Part shown: in pieces, positions 57,294 through 64,000 of the stretch
Position numbering within the stretch: position 1 is the stretch's first letter
Layout: each line of letters begins with the position of its first letter
Assembly (NCBI GenBank): GCA_017979445.1
Contig: CM030716.1
Coordinates: forward strand, 10,663,974 to 10,727,973
Reading direction: 5' to 3'
From: Akebia trifoliata
Lineage: Eukaryota > Streptophyta > Magnoliopsida > Ranunculales > Lardizabalaceae
Length of the DNA stretch: 64,000 nt
Notes under the pieces: generated by a model
Database searches by the model: none
Told to the model about the DNA's origin: nothing
What the model saw: the letters and a program-made list of their open reading frames with translations, nothing else
Made by a program: the position numbers and the translations under genes

Positions 57294-59202
57294 GTTTTAC
57301 GGTTACTCTATGACCTAGCCTGCCCTGCCCTACTTGACAGGTCTGGTCTTGCTTAATGCTTATGCTGCCCTGCCTGTCAAATTAGGGAGAATCCAGTTTT
57401 GACCTGCCCTGTTTGTAGGATAGCACCCCTATGTTGATCCGTGCCTAGTACCACTTAATTGGATTGGACACGATTATGGCATAGATTAACACGCAATTAT
57501 TTCCCTCTATAATAGGTATTTATTTTTTAAGATGATGTGGGTCTCACTCCAATGTCTAGTGGATGAAAAACTTAATAAAGATGGTTCCCTTAGAGTTGTG
57601 AGAACTCCAATGGAAATTTGTAATAAAAATGCAACAGTGAGGTTTGCCCAAGGTTTATACATCTCTCTTATTACTGTGTGCCTAATAAACATTGTGTCAT
57701 TCTAAATTGACTCTAAAATACACTTAATTGACGAGGCAATGTGCACAAAACTACATATTTGTTCCTTGAGATGCAATGAAAAGAATCAATTGTTTTGTGT
57801 ACATTGACATGTCAATTAAGTATCTTTTTGAGTTAGTTCAGCATTTTTCTAAACAATTTGTTGATTTTTAAGGGACAAGTGGTAAATTCTTATGAATCAT
57901 GATAATTTAACGCTCTTTTTTGTACATTATCTAACTTAGCAGTTCGCACCATAAATCTTTGTCCTTGTGTATTTAGGTCCAAAGAAAATGATCTACAAGC
58001 CTATGAAATGAGTGTAAAAGAGTGTCTAAAAAAGAGAGTCAGATTAACACGACTTAATTCTTATTGGTAAAGGATCATAGCACACTCATTAAGTTGGGAA
58101 ATTGCTTGGCTCAACTCATCCTTCAACCTAACCATTGAGATGTTTTGGATTCCCAAGAAAAATGTATCACTACAATTGATACCTAGGAAATTTATCTTTT
58201 CCCTCAAATCCTAATGGTCATGTTGATGGAAAGCCCACAAGAACAGTCCCATTAGCAACAAATATCTTATCTCTCGCACGATTTTCCATGGACACTATCA
58301 CATGGATCAAAATGATGATTTTTTTTTTTTGAAAATGCTATATTGGCTTTCTACAATACTGTACAGACATAGTGTTGTCACAACAGCAATTCAGAATAAT
58401 AAAAAAATTTGATTAGTGAAAAATCCAAGTTCTATTTGATTTTGGATTGCAAAATCCAGTCAAAAATTCGATAAATGGAAAATATGCGACATATGCTTCA
58501 TACGTGTATTATTTGTCTCATTTCAAAAATTCGAAAACAAAATTTTGGTAATATGATAGTGATAGTGATAGTGACGATGAATTTGGTGTTGTTAATGGTG
58601 ATGGTAAAGCTGATGATATATTGATGATGGAAATAATGACGGTAGTGATTATGAGGGCATTAATTGAGGTTAAGTCACAACTTACAAGTTTAGACTTTGC
58701 AACATACAAGGTACAGTAGCAATGTTTTCCATCAAGTTTTAAATATTCGTAAAATTCGTAAAAAGACATGTTTTATTCTTCTTAAACTTAAAATATATGA
58801 ATTATTCAAAATAATTCAATAATCTTGAGAATAATTTCATTGAAAAAAACAAAACATTCGGGAATTTTCAAGAAATAAATGGGAGATTACTAACAAGAGT
58901 GCTGTGTACATGAGATAAAACTATTTTGCACTTGAGGAATATTGATAGCTATCTGTAAACAAAGTATTGAAAGCAATGTTTTAAAAAGTCAGTGTAGCAC
59001 TGCCCGTTGGTATTTTTGAAGGTTTCTTGTTCTTGCCATTCACACACACCACACGTACAACCATATCTATCACCGTGGACTGACCTGGAACTTAGACAGA
59101 GTGGAGTGAGGGAAACTACCATGACTTCCAAAGACTTCTTCCGACAAGTCAATAAAACCTAAGGACTTTCTCCGTAGGTTCGAAAAACTCCGTATTCATT
59201 TT
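57294..59202. other. intergenic, no gene recognised
   Basis: Short CTGCCCTGCC-type repeats at 57320-57415 and a GATAGTGATAGTGATAGTGACGATGA microsatellite-like tract (quoted in part: GATAGTGATAGTGATAGTG) at 58555. The rest is AT-rich without recognisable coding sequence. Confidence 0.5.
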
Positions 59203-60065
59203 TAAGGAGTCGTGATAATCTGACTATCCCCACGTGGCACACTCAACAGACTCATCCGACATGACAAGTTTGGAGCCGTGGATCTGTACACCTTGGAATA
59301 GATGTTTATCTCGGGATACACATTATATGGGAAAGTATAATTTTGTATATCAAAACCCATACATATACTGTTATCGAATTTGTCACATCTGTTATTTATT
59401 TGACGTGACAAATTCAAAAGCTATAGATCTGCGCTCCTTGAAATACACAATTCCCTCTAGATACAATTTTTTATGAATAATTTATCAAAACAGTACAATT
59501 TTCAAAATTAATTACCAAAATAGTAAATTGTAGTAATTAATTTTGAAAATAGTAATTTTACCATTTTTAGAATTAATATTTTTTACCAAAATCGTAAAAA
59601 TAGTAAAATGTAAATTTTTTATACCAAAAATACCCTTTTTTATTTTACATACATGCCATTTTAGTCTTAGAAATAAATTAAAATCCATCTAAATCTTTCT
59701 CTTCTTTTTAATCTTCTCAACACTAATTAGAAATATGAAAAAAAAGATGATTTTTTCATAATTTTAATCAAAAAATAAAAAAAGTATTTTCGATAAAAAA
59801 AAATTTACATTTTACTGTTTTTACCGTTTTGATAAAAAAATATTAATTTCAAAAATGATAAAATTATCGTTTTCAAAATTAATTGCTACAATTTATCATT
59901 TTGATAAATAACCGAAATGTGGTGCATGTTTTGGTAAATTTGTCATATGAGTAAGTGTAGCCACACATTGGGAGGAGTACAGAACTATGAATTACGGACT
60001 TATCACGTCAGGGTAATTGAGAATCTGCCACGTGGGGATCTTCAATTATCACGATTCTTTTGAGA
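59203..60065. mobile_element. nested foldback element upstream of the MYB gene
   Basis: Terminal arms of about 35 bp pair: left GTCGTGATAATC..ATCCCCACGTGGC (59208-59242) and right GCCACGTGGGGATC..ATTATCACGA (60029-60057). A second layer GACATGACAAGTTT..GGATCTGTACACC pairs with 59960-60015 and recurs as a direct copy at 59401-59450. A third layer of AT-rich arms (59478-59560 against 59860-59912) closes the centre. The ATAGATCTGCGCTCCTTGAA phrase recalls the hairpin-core family. It ends about 360 bp before the MYB start codon. Confidence 0.6.
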
Positions 60066-60422
60066 AAATTAATTTTCTCCACCAAATCGGAGTCATGCAT
60101 TGCATGGTAGGTCCCACGCGGGTACAGCTTTTCCTTTGTTCTCTCTCTTTCAACGACCTCTTATATTTTCTATATATATCTAATTAAGTTAAAATTACAT
60201 CTAACAATATCTTTCAATTGCAATGTTTTCATTTCAAATGCATTTGTTTTAATTCTTATAGACTTGTACTTGTATGTGCTGCTATAATTTATGATGATTC
60301 TGTAATGTGTATAATAAAGCTAGCTATATGGATCGAGTTTCAGATTAATTTGTATTCTTCATAGAGGTAGTGAGTCAAAAATTAAATTTAGTAAGCCTTG
60401 TATACATACGAAAAGAAATAGT
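60066..60422 (+). promoter_or_regulatory. promoter/leader region of the MYB gene
   Basis: A TATA-like TCTATATATATCTAATT lies at about 60168, some 250 bp upstream of the ATG, in otherwise AT-rich sequence. The region is short because the foldback element ends at 60065. The transcription start is not determined. Confidence 0.4.
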
Positions 60423-62544
60423 ATGCAGGGCTTAGCGTTGCCTTCTTCATCTTCTTCTACATCGTCGTCTGAGTCTGAATCCGAGCCCGAGCTCGAGCTC
60501 GAGCCCGAGTCTTCTTTGTCGGGTAAACCAACAAGGACCATACAGAACATGGAGGAGATGGATAATAAGCCTTGGAGTCTCAAGGAAGACGTGGCCCTGA
60601 GACAACTTGTTTATCGATATGGCAACCGAAACTGGTCCTTGATAAGCTGTTACATACCGCGACGATCAAGTAAATCGTGTCAACTTAGGTGGTACAACCA
60701 TCTTAGCCCAACAGTGGCGCATCGTCCCTTCTCTCATCAAGAAAATGAAATAATCTTGGCTGCTCAAGCAATATATGGTGACAAGTGGGATATCATAGCT
60801 AAGCTCCTCCAAGGTCGGACTTATGATGTGGTGAAGAACCATTGGAACTCAACTCTGATGTCCAAAAGGAGATTAGGCTTCAACCCTCGTTTTCAAGAGC
60901 TCGAGACATATCCTTTTAGGGTCAATAGTGGATTTGAGCACAATCCATACTTTGAGGTGCACAATACACCTCGTTTAGGGGTCAACAGCAAATTTAGCCT
61001 TAACCACAATATTGAGGAGCACAACACAAGTAGGCCAAATACAAACAGTGGATTATGCCTCAATCACTATATAGAGGAAAACAGCATGGATGGTCTAAAT
61101 GTAAATAGCAAATTTTGCCTTAACCATTATATTCACGAACACGTCACAAAGGAATTAAGGGCTCATAGTGGATTTGACCTCAATCACTATATCCAGGAAA
61201 ACACAACCGAAGGTATGATTTCTTAGTTTCTTTTATTTTCTCCTTTTTTTCTCTTTTATTTATCTATTTATTTATTGTGTGTGTGTGGGGGGGGGGGACT
61301 ATTCATTTTAATTTTGAAAGGGTAAATTAGGGTTTTTGAAACTAAAACATTTTAGTTGAAGTAGGGAAAAAAGTTTCCTGTTTTTTAAGATAGTAAATAT
61401 TTTTCCTCTTTAATTTCAGTAAACAATTAAAAATAATTCTAAATTTTTTCCCCACTTTATATAAAATGTATTAATCCCAAGCAAATTACCATTTAGCGTG
61501 CTGAATACGAGAAAATTCTCATTCCAGTACACTATTCATTTTAATTTTCAAACCATGCTTTGCTTGTTTTGGAACTTATTTTTCAGTGAAATCATCACTT
61601 TTTTAATTAGTGAGATCCTCAATTTTTTTAAAAAAAAACTAATAATTGTGATCTCACAGTAAAATATCAAACGATTTTTGACATTAAAAGTTACGATTTA
61701 AATATCAGAAAGATCGTCACTTTATAATTGATGAGATTGTCACTTTTACAATAAATACCTATGATCTCGTTGCACATGAAAAATTGTTTGTCACAGAAAT
61801 CTAGGATTCACCAATCACATGTACCCACGTGTATTGAATGGCATTTCTAATTTACAAAAGTACCTTTGCATGCTTGATGAGACAAGCACTGAGGAGTCTG
61901 TGAGCTATGTGGCAAAAAATGACTCTTAATTTAACAAAGCATGAGCTCAAAATTGTGTGATTCCCATTTTACAGAGATTATTCATTTTAGTTCCCACACA
62001 AACACGCCGCGTGCACACACACACACACACACACACAAAATAAATGAATATGTTCATTATAGTAAAACCAAATGGGGTATAAAAGTATCCTTACAATTTA
62101 ATATGTACGGATTCATCTGTTTAAATAAAGATATAAAATTTATATTTTTGATAAATATTTTTATGAGTAAGGTGACGCTCTTTATATGCTCTCTGGTGTG
62201 GCAGTCCACAGAACCATAGATCTTTTTCTTTGAGATACACGAAAAAGGATCTATGGTTTTGCTCACATGCCACATCAGAGAATGTACAAAGAGCGACAGT
62301 TTATCAATAGTCTATTTTTATACTATATTGATTAAACAAATTTATTTTAAAAGATTTATCCATCTGTGTAAAACACCATTAATTTATTCACAGTGGTTAA
62401 GAATTTTAATTTGAAAAAATTAACTCATGAATTTTTTTTATCCCAGGTGCAGCCATTCCTCACCAAAAGACAGCTTCAAAATCCTTGAACTGGTGGGGTA
62501 AGATATTCTCAGGGAAATATAGGTACAAAAGCCAAAGAGCTTGA
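60423..62544 (+). CDS. R2R3-MYB transcription factor, divergent subgroup-22-like
   Basis: Two exons, 60423-61212 and 62447-62544 (donor AAG|GTATGA, acceptor CCCAG|GT), give 295 aa. An N-terminal Ser/Glu-rich acidic stretch (7-34) precedes the MYB repeats. R2 has Trp51, Trp71 and Trp90 and R3 has Phe103, Trp122 and Trp141. RSSKSCQLRWYNHLSP and VKNHWNSTL identify a nuclear DNA-binding R2R3-MYB closest in style to MYB44/70/73/77 (subgroup 22). There are changes at usually fixed places: KPW for GPW, CQLRW for CRLRW, RTYDVVKNHW for RTDNAIKNHW. Residues 165-264 are five 20-residue repeats with core NSxFxLNHYIxE. Exon 2 adds a basic tail ending YKSQRA. Target genes unknown. Confidence 0.88.
60915..61212 (+). 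repeat. five 60-bp in-frame tandem repeats in MYB exon 1
   Basis: Residues 165-184, 185-204, 205-224, 225-244 and 245-264 align without gaps. Conserved positions include N/H-S-(G/K)-(F/L), LNHYI and E-(H/N). The period is exactly 60 bp. The FDLNHY-like core partly resembles an EAR-type repression motif (DLN, LxL), which is only a suggestion. Confidence 0.85.
61213..62446 (+). other. intron of the MYB gene
   Basis: 1.23 kb. It contains a TG/poly-G run at 61277-61297, a block at 61530-61760 with weak inverted repeats resembling the ends of the 10.4-kb foldback element (GTACACTATTCATTTTAATT), a (CA)n run at 62015-62037 and a core-hairpin element at 62169-62303. No additional exon is seen. Confidence 0.7.
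62169..62303. mobile_element. core-hairpin foldback element, copy 5 (MYB intron)
   Basis: The left GGTGACGCTCTTTATATGCT and CTCTGGTGTGGCAG pair with the right TGCCACATCAGAGAATG and ACAAAGAGCGACAG. The centre is AGAACCATAGATCTTTTTC, loop TTTGAGATACACG, then AAAAAGGATCTATGGTTTT, the best-preserved version of the core. Confidence 0.8.
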
Positions 62545-63345
62545 AGAAATTGCCTGGATTAACAACTATTAGAGTAGTAGTTTATTAAGGTGTGTCGAGA
62601 TACACTGTATCGTATTAGTGTTGTAGTTATGGGTTGTTCGTAGTTTATTATGATGTGTCGAGATACATTGGTGTTGTAGCTATTTAGTAATGTGGTTATG
62701 TTAACCAATGTTTGTAACCATTCTCTATTTAACAGAATCCTCACGGGAGATAATTAAAAGAATTCGGGTTAATCCATTTATCAAACGTTTACATGGTACA
62801 GAAGGCTTTTGATTGTCTGATCAAGTTTTAAAGATCTTGGAATCCGACACTATCAAACCTAATTGTTTTCTTCCATTTCCTTAGTATTTTTTATCTACTT
62901 CTCCTCTTCAAATCCTTCATCAACCACAATATATAAAACATTGTGTTGCAACCTTTGATAGAAAATCAGAAATTTTCTTTCATAGAAATATTACTTTGCT
63001 TTAGATCATGTGCACCGATCTGTCTCATTTTTTTTAATCTCTAAATTTATTGAAGCATTTGATCAAGCACTTGGAGTGCCATTACAAACCATTGACAACA
63101 ACAATACCTACTTTTAATTAAACACTACAGATTTGTGAAAGAGTTATTGTCCTCAGTCGCTAAAATCAGAATTCAAATCTGCAACACCAAGAGATTGCTT
63201 CTCTTCTACGTGAATCTCGCTAAAAAAAAATATATGAGATCTTTCCCAAGCATAGTGACAAAGTCGGGGTTCGAAAATAATTCGACAAGAAAAAACTTTG
63301 GAAAAAATCTCTAAGGCTGGGAGAAATCAGATAAATTAAGAAGTA
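62545..63345. other. 3' flank of the MYB gene, no gene seen
   Basis: AT-rich. A direct repeat GTGTGTCGAGATACA-like phrase occurs at 62591 and 62652 with GTGTTGTAG nearby, so a short stretch is duplicated in the 3' untranslated or flanking part. Nothing else is recognised. Confidence 0.5.
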
Positions 63346-63525
63346 AACTATTTTTTGATGGGGTTAGAAGTTTTGGAATGGACTAATTTTTGGTGATGAT
63401 GATCTCCTCACCGTAGAGATCATCCTCACCAAAAATCAGCCCATTCCAAAACTTCTAACTCATGTTTTAAAAAATGTTTTGCCAAAAATTTGGCCATTGA
63501 ACACCACCCTATATATATATATATA
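63345..63525. mobile_element. family P palindrome, cluster copy 1
   Basis: The palindrome 63361-63460 (GGGTTAGAAGTTTTGGAATG .. CATTCCAAAACTTCTAACT) is preceded by ATTTTTTGATG. It is followed by AAAATGTTTTGCCAAAAATT, then CATTGAACACCACCCTATATA, a (TA)n-bounded end. Confidence 0.7.
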
Positions 63526-63529
63526 TATA

Positions 63530-63740
63530 TAAGTAGCATTCCATGGCCAACTTTTTGGCAAAACATTTTTCAAAACATGAGTTAGAAGTTTTGGAATGGG
63601 TTGATTTTTGGTGAGGATGATCTCTATGATGAGGAAATCATCCTCACCAAAAATCAGCCAATTCCAAAACTTCTAACTCATGTTTTGAAAAATGTTTTGC
63701 CAAAAATTTGCCATTGAACGTGACCCTATATATATATATA
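63530..63740. mobile_element. family P palindrome, cluster copy 2 (complete hairpin)
   Basis: An almost full-length palindrome of about 190 bp lies between two TA runs. CCATGGCCAACTTTTTGGC and CAAAACATGAGTTAGAAG on the left pair with CTTCTAACTCATGTTTTG and GCCAAAAATTTGCCATTG on the right. This copy is a single hairpin, unlike the paired copies at 46.6 and 47.6 kb. Confidence 0.75.
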
Positions 63741-64000
63741 TATATATAGGGTCCCGTTCAGCACCCTAAGCTTTACCACACACTTTAACAAACGTGTTTT
63801 GTCTTACATGGGTTAGAAGTTTTGGAATTGGCTGATTTTTGGTGAGGATGATCTCTATGGTGAGGAGATCATCCTCACCAAAAATCAGCTCATTCCAAAA
63901 CTTCTAACCCCATCAAAAATGGTTTACAAAAAATGGACGGTCTACGATTTTTCAACATGTAAACATGGGGTTAAACATTTCAGAATGGGCTGATTTTTGG
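63740..64000. mobile_element. family P element, cluster copy 3 (runs off the window)
   Basis: It starts TATATAGGGTCCCGTTCAGC. The first palindrome spans 63810-63910. A spacer with CCATCAAAAATGGTTTAC follows, then the start of a second palindrome at about 63968. It is cut by the window end. Confidence 0.65.

Noticed and set aside
60359..60583. Minus-strand acidic reading frame opposite the MYB N-terminus
   Set aside because: It is a shadow of the Ser/Glu codon repeats of the MYB gene on the plus strand.

Overview
The window is AT-rich nuclear DNA of a flowering plant, almost certainly a eudicot. Genes are sparse, split by GT-AG introns and embedded in dense transposon debris: Ty3/Gypsy, Ty1/Copia, LINE, SINE, CACTA, Tourist-like and many foldback elements. 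I see no prokaryotic operon, rRNA, CRISPR array or organellar gene.

Four gene loci can be supported. (1) 2797-11286, minus strand: the 5' part of a leucine-rich-repeat receptor-like kinase of the LRR-VIII-2 type (signal peptide, N-terminal Cys-containing domain, a series of mostly 72-nt LRR exons). The reading frame is continuous over 13 exons, but the malectin, transmembrane and kinase exons are not visible. (2) 32747-34775, plus: a broken 2-oxoglutarate/Fe(II) dioxygenase. (3) 36803-40105, plus: an intact 3-exon dioxygenase of the ACC-oxidase-homolog / deacetoxyvindoline-4-hydroxylase-like class (370 aa). (4) 48956-52626, plus: a second intact copy (368 aa). Loci 2-4 are a tandem array with shared intron phases and flanks. 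At the right, 60423-62544 plus encodes a divergent R2R3-MYB (295 aa) whose C-terminus is a five-fold 20-residue repeat.

Layout: 1-2796, intron or flank with a tandem duplication; 2797-11286, LRR-RLK with a LINE fragment and foldback elements in its large first intron; 11287-14670, intergenic with a GA-rich foldback element; 14670-24159, two joined, decayed Ty3/Gypsy fragments on the minus strand (Athila-type pol next to gag-protease of another type, plus a 5' LTR); 24165-24926, a TIR element carrying a DC1-domain gene fragment; 25-29 kb, no recognised gene; 29.3-31.2 kb, a CACTA end with nested insertions; 31.2-32.5 kb, a solo LTR whose empty site survives in a paralog; 32.7-52.6 kb, the dioxygenase array, interrupted by a small non-autonomous LTR retrotransposon, a LINE 3' end, CACTA MITEs and a Copia fragment; 53-57.3 kb, foldback, LINE and Gypsy remnants; 59.2-60.07 kb, a nested foldback in front of the MYB gene; 63.3-64 kb, a cluster of about 100-bp palindromes.

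The main non-gene signal is two recurrent hairpin families. One (six copies) has a conserved core AACCATAGAT..loop..ATCTATGGTT and variable outer arms; three copies lie in introns. The other (ten hairpins) is a roughly 100-bp palindrome, often paired and bounded by (TA)n. All functional statements are inference from sequence recognition; no database search was run.
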